From Siphonodentalium dalli (Eukaryota > Mollusca > Scaphopoda > Gadilida > Siphonodentaliidae): a DNA stretch of 64,000 nucleotides. The notes beneath the pieces were generated by a model. It saw only the letters and a program-made list of their open reading frames with translations, made no database searches and was not told where the DNA came from. Positions 1 through 12,339 of this stretch are shown here, piece by piece. The stretch lies in contig CP136064.1 of the NCBI GenBank assembly GCA_032622095.1, positions 46,637,573 to 46,701,572 on the forward strand, written 5' to 3'. Both the position numbers and the translations under genes were made by a program. The number at the start of each line of letters is the position of its first letter. The first letter of the stretch is position 1.

Positions 1-179
1 GTTAGTCGTGTTTGTTGAAGTGAATTACTGCGGACAAACAACCTATAGTCCATATCGAATATTCGTCCATAATTCCATTTGCATCCCCTTGCACCTCAGT
101 GCTCTTAGGCCTAATATTAGACCATGGTTCGGCACGGTGTGCCGAAAATTTTGTAATCTTAACAAGAAAATAGCAAAAA

Positions 180-680
180 TCCTACCATCTAGACTATCCT
201 CAAGCATTCCTAGAGTTGGATATTCAAACCTGACACCGCACTTAGGTTGGAAAATTTACAACTGATGACAATTCCAATGATAATGTTGACCAAATGTATG
301 ACAATATTGTTTTCTTAAATTAACTAGCAGTTTTTTTACTTTTGACTGACCACGGGGGAGGGACCAGGACACAAGCTTTCCAAGTGTTGGAAGTTTCCAA
401 CCTGTCACTCCCCTGAGGTTGGAAAGTTTCCAACTGATAACCATTTCAGACCATATTTTTTTTACCAAAAATAGGAAAATATGCAAATATTGGTCCAAAA
501 AACAATTAATCCCCCCCCCCCCCCCCAAGATTGTTTTTGAAAATCAAACTACAAGAAAATTCAACCTATTGTTGGTGTGAAATTTCCAACTAATGTTTTG
601 GCAGGTATGAAATTTCCAACTGTTGAACAATTTGACCAAAGTTGGGGGTGAGAAACCCCCAACACCCCCCCCCCGGCCCA
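180..680. repeat. Interspersed repeat with TTGGAAA/TTTCCAA palindromes
   Basis: Two related blocks (about 230-300 and 405-470) share a GGTTGGAAA...CAACTGAT core, and the words TTTCCAAC and TTGGAAA recur to about 660. Pure C tracts lie at 511-526 and 665-674. Similar wording (GTTGGAAA...TTTCAGACCA) appears inside each unit of the array near 20.1 kb, so this is a dispersed repeat. The short open frames here are incidental. No gene is seen. Confidence 0.5.
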
Positions 681-1179
681 CCCTGTCACAACCAATATAA
701 CATGGAAATACGTAGTATGTTGAAACAGACGGTACTATTGATGGATCATAACTAGAGTGCTTGAATTGTTACAATCATATCCCCGCCAGATTAGTTAACG
801 GATTGTCAGAGTGCTAATTTTGGACAATTATTTCATTGTTTATTTACATTGATTTGACTATATCAGATGTGTGGTTCGTTTCTATAGTATTCGCGTTAGG
901 TTCGTTTCTTTGTTAGATTAGGCTTTCTCTAAATTACAACATTTCTTTGTATTAATCAGCTGGCTATTCTTATGCAACTTGTTAATTCTTGACCAAGCAA
1001 GTGCCCAAGCATGTGCTCATTAATTACCATTCATCGCACGTATTCTAAGCTTTACTTTTAATAATAACTTATTTGTCAAACTGCTAATGCCATTGTAGTG
1101 ATCGGATATTTTATATGCAAATCTGTTAATCTAATCTCGCGTCGTTAATTCACACCTGTTATTGCTTTGTACATGTATA
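681..1179. other. AT-rich stretch, nothing recognised
   Basis: No long open frame, repeat structure or RNA gene could be supported between the repeat on the left and the LINE on the right. Confidence 0.5.
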
Positions 1180-2879
1180 TAAGAATTATGGCGTGCGAGG
1201 GAAACCATTGAAATGGATAGAAAATTATCTAAGAAACCGCCAGCAGCGCGTATTAGTAAACGACAGCTTTTCTGATTATGAGATCATCCCAGCGGGAGTC
1301 CCTCAAGGCTCAATTTTAGGACCTTTTCTATTTTTAGTTTACATAAATGACCTACCTGACAACATCAGTTCCGTGACCAGAATGTACGCCGACGATACCT
1401 GTCTTACAAATAGCCACCACGATCTGAATGAGTTGGCACGGATTATGAATATGGACCTTGAAACCATAGCAACATGGTCAAAAAATTGGCTGGTCAGCTT
1501 TAATCCCTCAAAAACAATGGGCATGTCATATTCATTGATTGGCACCGGTGATATCCCTAATTTAACTTTTAATAGTGACACAATATCATTTGTTGAGACA
1601 CACAAACACCTTGGTCTTGAGCTCCAATCAAATATGTCGTGGAACAATCATATAAATGCAACTATAAAGAGAGTAGCATCCCGCTTATCACAACTTAGAA
1701 AATTTAAATTCCAACTCGACAGGAAGACATTAGAAAATATATATAAAACATATATACTGCCTCTATATGATTACTCGGATGTAGTCTGGGCATGCGCGCC
1801 AAAATATCAATTGGATAAACTTGACCGATTACACATTGATGCAGCCAGAATTGTCAGCGGCCTCACGCGTTCAGTATCAGATACAGACATTATGACAGAA
1901 GTCGGCTGGCCCTCGCTAAGAAAAAGGCGCGAACTTCATAAATTACAAACTATGTATAACATTGTAAATCAGAGGGCCCCTACTTACCTCACTAAAATAA
2001 TACCACACAGGATAGCCGATATATCCGAGTATGAATTCAGAAACCCCGAAAATGTTTACACATACTTCAACAATACCGAGCACTACAAAAAGTCATTTTT
2101 TCCCTCAACAATAAAAGCGTGGAACGACATGCCTTCCGCAATAACAGAAGCTCCGACGATTTTCGATTTTAAAGATTATCTTAGAATAATTGATCCCACC
2201 GCTAGACCTCCAATATATTTCTATACAGGTCGTAGGAAATATAATGTATTGCACGCCAGACTAAGAAACTATTGTAGTGATCTTCAGTCTGACAAATTTC
2301 AGAATTATATTGCAGGAAGCCCACGTTGTACGTGCGGCAACCAGTGTGAAGATGCCTATCACTACTTCTTTATGTGTCCCCACTACCAGTCAGAACGAAC
2401 TGAGATGTTTCATATGCTACACAGAGAAGGAATTAAATTAACGCACATGAACAATCTACTTGCTGGCCTCCCGAATGCTCATAACAAACAAAATGTGAAA
2501 TTGTTCAAAATAGTCCAGCATTTTATCGCGGAGACTAAACGTTTCTAGTTAAATTTCAAGATAAGAAATTAGTTTATCAATTATCACATGTTTTCCTTTC
2601 GCCTCACCATAGAATGCAACTCGGCGTTGGCACCCCCCCCCCCGCCAATCAATCTTACTGACTCACTCATCCTTCCTCAATGATTTGTTACAATCTGCCA
2701 TCATCACCTTTCTCATTCACCACGTGCAGCTGTAAATAAGTTACTTATTGTGCCATTTTGATAAACAAATTGTTTGTATCAATGTATACCGGAGAGGGGC
2801 TCATTAAGTTTTGTAACTTGTGCCCCAATCCATTTTGTATTATACTACAAATAAAATATGTTTAAAAAAAAAAAAAAAT
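1180..2879 (+). mobile_element. 5'-truncated LINE with poly(A) tail
   Basis: A non-LTR retrotransposon copy. The reverse-transcriptase frame (1193-2548) is followed by about 320 bp of 3' UTR with a C tract near 2631, an AATAAA signal at about 2851 and an A-run at about 2865-2878. The left end cuts straight into the reverse transcriptase without endonuclease or ORF1, as expected for abortive target-primed reverse transcription. I could not find a convincing target-site duplication. Confidence 0.85.
1193..2548 (+). CDS. Reverse transcriptase, C-terminal part, of a CR1/jockey-like LINE
   Basis: This 451-residue open frame codes for the RNA-dependent DNA polymerase that copies the element into the genome. 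Seen directly: the GVPQGSILGP motif (B) at about residues 35-44, then LVYINDLP, and the catalytic YADD at about 65-68. A long thumb/linker region follows (LGLELQSNMSW, LPLYDYSDVVW). Near the C terminus (about 379-395) is a cysteine/histidine knuckle, CTCGNQCEDAYHYFFMC, as in many LINE ORF2 proteins. Intact family members have an endonuclease and reverse-transcriptase motifs before B; these are missing. The frame begins with a GTG codon at the truncation point, so this is not a true start. No internal stop or frameshift is present, suggesting a fairly young copy. The clade (CR1, jockey or another) cannot be fixed by eye. Confidence 0.9.
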   Translation: MRGKPLKWIENYLRNRQQRVLVNDSFSDYEIIPAGVPQGSILGPFLFLVYINDLPDNISSVTRMYADDTCLTNSHHDLNELARIMNMDLETIATWSKNWLVSFNPSKTMGMSYSLIGTGDIPNLTFNSDTISFVETHKHLGLELQSNMSWNNHINATIKRVASRLSQLRKFKFQLDRKTLENIYKTYILPLYDYSDVVWACAPKYQLDKLDRLHIDAARIVSGLTRSVSDTDIMTEVGWPSLRKRRELHKLQTMYNIVNQRAPTYLTKIIPHRIADISEYEFRNPENVYTYFNNTEHYKKSFFPSTIKAWNDMPSAITEAPTIFDFKDYLRIIDPTARPPIYFYTGRRKYNVLHARLRNYCSDLQSDKFQNYIAGSPRCTCGNQCEDAYHYFFMCPHYQSERTEMFHMLHREGIKLTHMNNLLAGLPNAHNKQNVKLFKIVQHFIAETKRF

Positions 2880-3299
2880 CAAGGTGAACACATATCACCA
2901 ATTGGCGATAACATATCAGCGCGCTGCCTTCGTCTGATATTTTCCGGTATTATTTATTTCATTGGTCAAGTAAGTCACATGGGGCATACCTGATATTTTC
3001 TTGCTGGCCATGTGTACGCGCCCTTAATCAGTCACCAAATTTATACAATCTGGGGCAAATAATGAATACAACAAATGCTGTACAACTTCACAAATTAGGA
3101 GAATTTATACGAGCCCTAACTACACTGCTTGGTTCACCGCTCACCCACCCACCCCCATCCAATTCATAACTGTTTACTGGATAATTCATGCATGTATCAC
3201 CAACGCCAGTTCCTTGATTCAAGATTATTAATATTTTGACCTCTTATGTCACATATATGTGTTTATATGAGCGAATACAAGATTTAGATTTAAAAGATT
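2880..3299. other. Non-coding, nothing recognised
   Basis: Flank of the LINE poly(A) tail. No open frame of note, no clear repeat and no RNA gene seen. Confidence 0.4.
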
Positions 3300-3389
3300 T
3301 AGATTAGACCAGTCTAAAAGCCGGGTATTAAAACATCTTCACGGCCCTGTGGATAAGCGCCATGACGACGGCCCTGGGCAGTCATGAAC

Positions 3390-3520
3390 TAACGGCTATA
3401 TAAACTACGAAATCTCTAAAGTTTGGAGCAGAAGCCTATTGCTTTACTTACAGATAAAGGAACGATATCGTCAGAAGTCGTCACCATTCTACACCCAATT
3501 ATGAAGGAATTCAATGTAAG
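3390..3520 (+). promoter_or_regulatory. Possible TATA promoter and first exon
   Basis: A TATA-like GGCTATATAAAC lies at about 3394-3405. About 100 bp downstream is an ATG (3501) followed after five codons (MKEFN) by AATGTAAGTT, a good splice-donor match at about 3516. The layout (TATA, short leader, short first coding exon, donor) fits a eukaryotic 5' end, but no downstream exon in the window can be matched to it. It may be chance. Confidence 0.2.
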
Positions 3521-3554
3521 TTCATATAATCACACTCTGTAATAACTTATATGA

Positions 3555-4765
3555 TGTTCGGTGCCACGTCCCGTTCTCGGTATTTATATGTCCCGTTCTC
3601 GGTGTGAATGTGTTCAACTCTGTGGAGTTTCAACAGAAATGGAGCGTACTTCAAAGTATTTAATTTATTTCTCCACGTTATCAATCAGGCCAGATATTCC
3701 ATCATATCGTTATCGATAAAAATGGAGCGTATATATATCGTGTTTATATGAACAAGTACACATCTATGGAATGTATATTCAAACACTGGATAAAGTCAAG
3801 ACAGGTACTCAATCCGATCAGACGGTCCCCATACCATCAATATACAACAACAACAACACCAGCAACAACAACATTTCTTTAAAAATACATGTGATAACAA
3901 TATGTACACGTATCACAGTAGCGATGGCATAGTAGGTGTGACAATTGATTATGGTGGAGTTTGGTGACAATTGGTCCGTCATAATTCTGTGCCATAGCTA
4001 TCCATGTCGCCCGCTGATTTTCCGCACAATGAGTCGACTGGACCAATTAACCATTGCTTTTCACCAAGTTGATCTCTACTCATTACGTTTTGCTAAATTG
4101 TATTCACGACGATATATATAATTGCACGATAGAGCGTCCAGAATTGTGTTTGACCATGGCCTGGTGGCAATTCCTCATTGACTCACATATCATTATTGTG
4201 GTACGTTTTTTATATGATCGCAATGCATGCATGTTTATCTACTTACATTAATTTCATTAGTAAGAACAATCATGGCTGTTAAGATGGGTTATTCATTAAG
4301 TTATCAAGTGGACTTGTGTGTTAGCATGCAAAATATAACACTGCGTGTTGAGTAAAGATCAACATCGACAAGCCTCATATATTTCTTTATTGCCTCAATC
4401 TGGGGAGAGCTTGGTAGACTCATTGTGCGAATTTTCAGAGGGCGACATGTCTTGCTATGGCATATTAATTATGACAACCAATTTTCACCATAATAAATTG
4501 TCACACCTACTATGCCATCGCTACTGTGGTACGTGTGTCCGCAGCCAATGTCAAGGAAAACAAAAACAAACACACACACACCCGGTCAATGAGGCATATT
4601 AGTCACGTTAAACACAATAATAAGGAACACCGTTGTGCAAAACTGTAATTACTTTGAAGGACGCTCCATTTTGTGTTGAAATTCGGCAGCGTTGAAAAAA
4701 ATGGTTACCGAAAATTGGACATATAATTACTGAGAACGGAACAAATGTCAATTGAAGAAAACCCG
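3555..4765. repeat. Inverted repeat, probable nonautonomous DNA transposon
   Basis: Left and right halves are imperfect reverse complements. For example, CAGTAGCGATGGCATAGTAG near 3916 pairs with CTACTATGCCATCGCTACTG near 4507. The block around 4019-4035 (CACAATGAGTC) pairs with GACTCATTGTGCG near 4408. CCGTTCTCGG near 3590 pairs with the CTGAGAACGG region near 4731. The small open frames inside (4054-4251, 4345-4602) show no family features and look incidental. Confidence 0.6.
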
Positions 4766-5237
4766 ACGTACTATGATTTGAAGATTCTCCATTCGATTTA
4801 GAGAACTTCCAAGTCACAAAGCAGTTTCAAAGTGATAAGTTTATTTCCAATATCATAAATTGTTTTAACAACGAAGCCCTTTATGTTGTATGTTTCTAAA
4901 AATGAGACCATTAAAGACATATTAAGTGCTTATTTCACTACTTCAAACTGAAAATTTACGACCATTTGAAGAATGCATTATTAAACTAGTTAAAGGCACG
5001 GGTTGCCTTCGTTATAGGTTGTTTTAATTAAAAATTAACAGTTAAAAAATTATGAAAAATTTCCTCAAGAATATACTAATAATATACTATAATGATAGTG
5101 TGAATGAGTGGCGAGGATTAATGAGCGCTATCCCGGTATTTTGTAAATATTTTGGTGGACCTTTCTAACCAAAGTTCACTTAGTGGTGTCTTCCCGATGT
5201 TGAGTGCTTTGCTTATCGCATACTCGTTACATACCAT
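4766..5237. other. Non-coding, nothing firm
   Basis: AT-rich sequence. A GGCACGGGTTGCC palindrome sits near 4997-5009, and the word GGCACG recurs next to other repeats in the window. Nothing else can be supported. Confidence 0.3.
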
Positions 5238-5430
5238 TTGTTTACATAACACAGAGTACTAACATGGAAATAACATGCAATTTAATCGAATATTATGATT
5301 GCTATAAGAACAAAGTTTGTCTATAATACAATATTCTTTCTGTTTATGGTTATTTTAACGGATGTGCCTATTTTAATAGCAATACAGACAACCAACGCTT
5401 ACCGTATCTTTAATATTATCAAAACGTTCA
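5238..5430 (-). repeat. Diverged inverted copy of the tandem-array unit end
   Basis: Read on the opposite strand, this matches the last part of each 4-kb unit (about 21,770-21,930, 25,860-26,020 and 29,910-30,070). It shares TTGTTTACATAACA, ATAAGAACAAAGT, ATTCTTTCTGTTTATGG and the CGTATCTTTAA end. It is clearly more diverged than the array copies are from each other, so it is an older dispersed copy. The open frame at 5295-5531 runs through it and is not convincing as a gene. Confidence 0.6.
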
Positions 5431-5918
5431 ACAACATCGGCTGTGCCCTATCGTATAACACGACGTCTGCACCAAAATCTATACAGACAGTCGTTTATTT
5501 GTTCGGGTCACAGATAATCGAGCGAGAATGATTTCTTCAACGAGGGTCACTTTATTTATTTTATATGAAAGTAGCTGGAGTACCCGGTGTTGCCTTCAAA
5601 AATTTAAATGAATTATTAGTCACATGAGGTAAACACCACCTATTGTATGACAGTATATCGCGATAAAGTTACATCTCTCTTTTAAATTTATAATAACCAC
5701 CCAGTATTGCTAATTATTAGTGTTCCTTTAAGTCATCTGAAGTCAACGGCACCTATCTCATGATACACACCGTACCAATTGACCCCTGTGTACAAATGTT
5801 CAGCACTGGTGTCCAGCCGTTTGGTCGCCCATAGGCCGACATATAAACAAAACAAAATTGTGTTTCATTAATATCTATAATGGTGTTGTGTTCTGCCGAT
5901 TTTGATGCAACCTTTTTC
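5431..5918. other. Non-coding, nothing recognised
   Basis: No open frame, repeat or RNA gene could be supported here. Confidence 0.4.
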
Positions 5919-8265
5919 GGTGTGACTAATTACTGCCCGGGCAAGCCCGTACACGCCCGGGCAAACCCGGTGGGCCCGGGCAGCCACATGGGCCCGCGGA
6001 CAGTGTAATGTGATGGCTTATGGTAGTAGGATACAAAAGGACCATAGATTATGAAAATTGACTTGCTGTGTCATCCACCGGCGGGTGTAATAACCGTGAA
6101 AAACAAAATGGCGGACATCAACCCCATATGGGAACCTAGCCCGTCCCATATGGATTCCATATGGGACGGGCTACAAAGATGACGACCCCATGTCTCCTGA
6201 TATGCTTCTACCAACGGAGCGTCCTCATTGGTCGATCCAACCAGGTGACATGATAAAACATAATAAGATGCCTTATGGTAGTGGGATACATACTAAGTAT
6301 AGTTTGCGAACGTTTATTTGCTGTGTAATACACGGTCGGGTTTTATTAACCCTTTAAATTCCGATATTGGCTAAATAGTGGAATAGACTAGTAACAAAAT
6401 TGTTCACTTTATCATGACTAAAGTATGAAATTTTGCACATATGTACACATTCACATACTAATTGATATTAGGTTTGGAACCACGCTGCAATTTCACTTTA
6501 ACCCCTCTTTTAAGGGATTTCCTAAATTTAAAGAGCGTTTCATAATTATATAATTTACTAAATGTCGCAATTACTCTTACCATGGAATATACAATTAAAA
6601 ATTAGGCATATACAGCAAGTATGACTCTGCGATATATATTGATACATTTGAAGGCCAAAATTGGAAACCCCCGTCCAAGATGGCCCTCAAAATGGCAGCC
6701 GTAAGAAGTTTTCGGAAAAATAACATTCTGCATCATTTAAAATTGACTTGTCATGCCCCATGAGGTAAAGGGACAACGAAAATATAATATTTAGTTTCCA
6801 GTTGATTAATTAGCATGTTTAATAACAAAGTGAATCACAATTTGCTACATTTACAGAAGAGTAGAGAATAATGTTCGGGATATATGTGAAAATATCAACT
6901 TTTCTATCAAATTTTGTGGACATTTTGCAAGCCATCTTGAGTATTTAAAAAAAACACGCCTCAATGTGATGTATTTAAGACGGATTAAATCAATAAACAC
7001 CAAAGATAGTTCCAAATAGTCCAAGCCTGATAAGTTAGAATTTTGAGAGAAAATTCCAATATTTTGGTAATGTAATCGTAACACTTTCACAACTTTTTAC
7101 AAGCGATTGAATGGCACACTGGGACCATATTTTCCATATTTTGGCCGCCATTTTGACAGCCGTTTTTTAGCCAAAGTGACAATTTTGATTCCATTGGGTT
7201 AATATTGTCAAAAGTAATGGTATGCATCACTTATATTGTGCAGTTCTGCTCATTTCTTGTTCAAATGTGACTAGGATAAAATTTATGATTTTTGGGGAAA
7301 TTTTATACTGAATTCTGTAAAAATCGATTTTTTAAAAGGATTTCAAGGGGATGGAACCACATGAATGACATATTTCATTGCTACAATGATCATTTAACAT
7401 GTACATAACAAAATAAAGTCAAATTCTCAACCAGTTCCAAAAAGCTGAAACTGATATAGAATATATTAGTGAAAAAATGTCAAATTTTCCACTTACGGCT
7501 GCCATTTTGATGGCCATCTTGGACAGTGGGGGTTCCTATTTTGGTCTTCAAATGTATCAATATATCTCGCTACTGTATACGCCTAATTTTAAATTGCACA
7601 TTCCATGGTAAGAGTAATTGCGACATTTAGTAAATTATATAATTACGAGACGCTCTTTAAATTCGGGAAATCCCTTACAAGAAGGGTTAAAGTGAAAGTT
7701 CAGCGTGGTTCCATACCTAATATCAATTAGTATGTACATATGTGCAAAATTTCATACTTAAGTCATAAAGTGAACAATTTTTTACTAGTCTATTCCACTA
7801 TTTAGCCAATATCGGAATTTAAACGGTTAATGAAACGGGCGGTGGATGAGACAGCAAATACACGTTCGCAACCTATACTTAGTATGTATCCCACTACCAT
7901 AAGTCATCATATTATGTTGTCCATGGGGCTGCCCGGGCTCTCATGTGTTCTTCTGGTGCATATCATCATTTAAGGGGTTAATGAAGCCGGTCGTCAACGA
8001 GATGGCCTGTCAATCTTTAGTATACCTTTAGTAAGTGCTTCGATACCATTAGTCATCAATATATAATCTGATCGTGTCCCTATGTGCCCGGACTCTCCTA
8101 GGTTCTTTTAGTCAATATCGGCATTTAAAGGGTTAATAAAGTCAATTGTCATAATCTATGCTTATTATGTATCCTACTACCATAAACCATCACATTACAC
8201 TGTCCGCGGACCCATGGGGCTGCCCGGGCTCGCCCGGGCTTGCCCGGGCAGTACTTAGTCACACC
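5919..8265. mobile_element. Foldback-type palindromic transposon (copy 1)
   Basis: The ends are inverted copies: GGTGTGACTAA at 5919 against TTAGTCACACC ending at 8265. A CCCGGGCA-rich stretch follows inside each end. The arms continue inward: ATGGTAGTGGGATACATACT near 6283 is mirrored near 7885, and CCGATATTGGCTAAATAGTG near 6361 is mirrored near 7810. They reach at least the AAGATGGC/AAAATGGC block at about 6676-6706 and its mirror at about 7497-7525. The right arm also has an extra partial duplication (about 7960-8130). There is no transposase frame, so the element depends on an unseen partner. Internal wording (TTGTCATGCCCCAT near 6750) is shared with the elements at 10.95-14.89 kb and 39.46-43.22 kb. 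I could not define a target-site duplication. Confidence 0.8.
6117..6178. repeat. Short perfect palindrome in the left arm of foldback copy 1
   Basis: AGCCCGTCCCATATGGA is followed at once by its reverse complement TCCATATGGGACGGGCT (about 6138-6172), and a related CCCCATATGGG lies just before it. It would extrude as a small hairpin. Confidence 0.7.
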
Positions 8266-8600
8266 CACATTTTTGATATACATAAATTGAAGAAAATAAT
8301 TCGCTGTGAGTCGCAATGTTAATGCTTCAAATGACTTTAATTCTTTAGACATGATACTCTCAAACATTAAAGCAGTTTTTCAAATGCACGTACAGTCCGT
8401 ATAACTATTTAGTCCGTGTGTCCACCTGGTTAGACCCCGTGACCTAACTTTACTATTTGCATCACATTTCAGTTAATACTGGTTATCATAGTATTGTGCA
8501 GCCTGCATCTCACGACCGGACGCCATACTATCGACCAAGAATTGCAAGATGTTCTCGATAAACATGAAGGTAAGAATGGCATGTTATATATGTATATATC
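8266..8600. other. Non-coding, nothing recognised
   Basis: Between the foldback element and the G-tract repeat. No supported feature. Confidence 0.4.
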
Positions 8601-9036
8601 AGGGGGGGGGGGGGGGGGTCGGAAAAAATTTCAGGCACGTATGGCATTTTTTCCCTTTCGATCATTTTTTGTACCCACCCACCCCCACCACCAATTTTTT
8701 TTCCGTTTTCGGCAGTTTTTTCCGACCATTTTTTGACACCCACCCCCTTTTAACACAAAAGCAGAGATTTGCGGGGGGGGGGGGGGATTCACTGTAAACA
8801 GCTGTATATGAATTTCTGTGCATACTATTGATATGGATGTTAACATGGACATGGCTGCCAGCGGCCATCTTGGATTTCAAAATTTGCAACAAAATACAAC
8901 ACGATAACTGCCTGCAGTCAGTTTACCAGTTATAATTATATTATTTCTCTCATTCAAAGTGGTTTTGAAGCCCAACTCATTGCCAAAACACTAAAAAAAC
9001 AAGCAGGAAATTTATTTTTTAGTTGCGGAAAAAATT
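8601..9036. repeat. Interspersed repeat with G/C tracts (copy 1 of 2)
   Basis: It starts at a G-run (8602-8618), followed by TCGGAAAAAATTT, runs of CACCCACCCCC, a second G-run near 8773, GTAAACAGCTGTATATGAAT and CAGCGGCCATCTTGG. The same order of words occurs at 53,928-54,396. Several overlapping open frames exist on both strands because of low complexity; none is credible as a protein. Confidence 0.75.
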
Positions 9037-9595
9037 GCTTGTTGGTGGCTTTGACCACCCACCCACCCCGGTATACGTGCCGGATTTTGTTTTTCACCCC
9101 CCCTGTATATATCGGATAAACCGAAAAACCGCAAAGGCCGCGCATGGCAAATGTGCTTGCGCCGAGTTGATTCTTGACCGAATACCCGATGCAGAGAAAA
9201 TTGTCTAACGTAAAACCCACCTATCGAACTGCCATTTGGAGCCAACTATCCATTTGGTTTGGCCTACAACTTTGTCTTGATTACATGAGTATAGGCCCAC
9301 AATTCAGCATGGACAGTTATTGCTGTCCAAGGTGAAAAGTAACACGTTTAAATTATATTTAATTAGAATCCGGACTCGCCAGTTGAGGGACGTTTCCTTC
9401 GAAGTTTGCCCTTGCGCTGTGTATTCGGCTGGTATGAGCTCTATATTTCTGTCCAATTTATTTGTTTATTTTCTTTCTTGATTTAAAGATACCCCATCCA
9501 ATTCGACATCAAATAAATTAACATCCCATAAGACATTTATCAGGCAACAAAACATAAAAAATAATGGCAATAGACGATGGTCGTTAGGGCCGCAC
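9037..9595. other. Non-coding, nothing firm
   Basis: It includes another C-rich stretch (about 9057-9070 and 9099-9106). Open frames on both strands overlap each other and lack family features. Confidence 0.35.
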
Positions 9596-10063
9596 ATATG
9601 TGACCCGCCATATCAAATCCAGTCGTAAGTCGGGATTTTTTACCCTGTGCCAATGCATTCTCTTATATATGCGAGTCGACCATATGTCGCCTCGCATATA
9701 TAAGAGAATGCATTGGCCTAACATTTTTTTTATCATTTTGTTTAAATAAATGTTTCTGACAATTTTTAGGACATAAAATAAAAAAACATCCATTACCCTG
9801 CAGGGAGCCCCACACATATATAGAAGCATATAGAAGAGTGTCGTCTGCTCATGTTTGGCTGGGGCTCTGTATGGGTGAAATTATAAAATTGTTAAAGAAT
9901 ACAAGAAAAAATTATTAAAATTGTGAAAAATTGTTAGGCCAATGCATTCTCTTATATATATGCGAGGCGACCTATGGTCGTTTCGCATATATAAGAGAAT
10001 GCATTGGCACAGGGTAAAACAAATCCCGACTTACGACTGGATTTGATATGGCGGGTCACATAT
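9596..10063. mobile_element. Double-hairpin MITE, copy A
   Basis: A nonautonomous DNA element with terminal inverted repeats starting ATATGTGACCCGCC and continuing through about 45 bp (ATCCAGTCGTAAGTCGGG), mirrored at the right end. Just inside each terminal repeat lies a near-perfect hairpin of about 70 bp (9649-9717 and 9938-10,008) with arms reading GCCAATGCATTCTCTTATAT. The spacer holds a CTGCAGGGAGCCCCACACAT block. Copy D (36,861-37,313) has the same ends, with the spacer in the opposite orientation. There is no coding capacity. Confidence 0.9.
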
Positions 10064-10949
10064 GCATCACCAATACAGCGCCACATGAAACATCCAAAAT
10101 AGTGCGATCAGAATGAGCATAAATAGCTTATTTTCGAAAGAGCTCTTCAATTTTCATCTTTGGTTGGTAATGAAGTAAAAACGCTCTTTATAAAATGTGA
10201 TTTTTCGAATATTCTGGCGTCGAAGAATACGAAACCTGGTAAAACTCATTATTCAGAAGTCTAACGACACAAGAATCTTTCATAAATGGGTTTACTGATT
10301 TGTTCTCCCATTGTTGTCTGATGTAGAATACGTAAGAATAGAAGTGTTATAGTGTCTAATCGTATGGGGTTTATTGAATTTCCAATTATTATCTGAAAGA
10401 AACTTATTAGCTTGAATTCTAAGTGTCATCCCTTGACGTATAGTTTATACACAGGGACGTGGCTAGATGTGACTCAGATCAGTATGACAATTTAATTTCG
10501 CACACCCACCCCCTTCGGGTTAGATGTTTCAAACTGAATGGTATCCTAAAATTTCCAGTTATCGAACAAATTGTTGGCAAATTCTCATCAGTCCATCGCG
10601 TATGCACCATTCCCACCCCACCACGATGACCTTACATATACATTTAGTGTAAACAATATTTTATTATCAAGAATAGCACATATACTACATAATATACACT
10701 CTTATAACTAATGTGTAGAAATAGTCCGGTCGCCAAACCCCCGAAATTCACGGATGCGTGTTTTGGCGTATAAAGTTTTTTTCTCTGCGGATTTTGTTAA
10801 TTCAGTCATCCGACATCAATATTTTATCGGCTGGCCATCTGTCAGCCTTGAGCAATTTTTTTCATAGCGACCTGAAAAGTATACCCCCCCCCCAATTTTT
10901 TCCCAGACGTGAAACCAGTTACTTGGAATTTGTTGCAAATTCACATGAC
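10064..10949. other. Non-coding, nothing recognised
   Basis: AT-rich, with a short C-run near 10,885. The 64-codon frame at 10,758-10,952 has no recognisable features. Confidence 0.4.
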
Positions 10950-12339
10950 TAATCTGGAAAATGTATATATTTTCATTAAGCTAAGACATAATGACACTAT
11001 TTCGTGCCAAAATTGAAACTCACCATCCAAGATGGCTACCAAAATGGCCACCGGAAGTTAAAATATGACATTTTTTCACAAATATCTTCTAGATCAGTTC
11101 ATGCTGTTTGGAACTGGTTGAGTAATATGACTTTATTTTGTATTTTGTATATTAACTGATCATTGGATCAATTAAATATGCAATTATTGGGGTCCTACCC
11201 GCTTGTGATCCCTCAAAAATTCGATTTTACAGAACACGGTATAAAATTTCACAAAAAATCACAACTCGGATTCTAGTCATATTTCAACAAGAAATGAACA
11301 GAAGGTTGCAATTAAGTAAGGCATACTATTACCTATGAATATTCCAACTAAGTGAAACCACAATTCTTACTTTGGCTCAAAATGGCTGCCAAAATGGCCG
11401 CCAAAATATGGAAAATGGTAAATATTGCCCTAGGGTGTCCTGCAATCGCTTACAAGTTGTGGTTGATGTACAAAATGGGCTATTATGCCCTCTATACATT
11501 GAATACTAACATGTCTGCTGCATCATGGTTAATTGTTACTGTTGTCATCACTGACATCACCAAAAATATTGGACTTTTCTCACAAAAACTTGACATAAAT
11601 ATCGGCAAAAATTAACTTTTCGGGTTTGGACAATTTTTTCTAGTAATATTGTAACTATCTTTGAATTGAAAGGTGTGTATTGTATTGGTCTATCTTAAAT
11701 GTGTCACACTACGGTGTTTATAGAACAAATTGCTCGAGATGGCTTCCAAAATGGCAACCAAATTGGTAATAAGTTATTGTTTTACATATATCATTATAAC
11801 ATTATATATATATAATTATTCTCTGCGTTATCAGAAAATGTAGCAAATTGTGACCCATTTGGTTTTATATGTGTTAGTTAATTAACTGACAATTAAATGT
11901 TCTATTATGGCTGTACCAGTTCCGTGTGGGGCATGAAAAATTCATTTTAAATTATGGAATTTTGCGGAGAACTTCTTTTGTGATTCTGACCATATTATTG
12001 GAAGGAAATGGGCAGAACTTTGGGACGGAACTGAGATGAACCATAATATGTGACTCTTCTGGTCAATTATGATAAAAAAATATCAACTGGATACAGGATG
12101 GATGCCAATATGGTAGCCAGGGAGTTACTCTATGATCATAGGTGAGGTGAATAGGTATACATGGAGTTAGTGTATGTCATGAATGATGTGAATATGCATA
12201 CAATGAGTAACTATATGGCTATGAGTGTGTTGTCCATAGTGAGATGTATAGGTATACAGGGAGAGGTCATGGTCAGGTGTGTGGTGAATCGGTATGAATG
12301 GAGTTGACTGTATGGTGTACCCCGCTCGACAAAACAAGT

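Noticed and set aside
8494-9245. Overlapping small open frames on both strands rich in Gly, Pro, Phe or Lys
   Set aside because: They arise from G/C and T-rich low-complexity tracts of an interspersed repeat found again at 54 kb.
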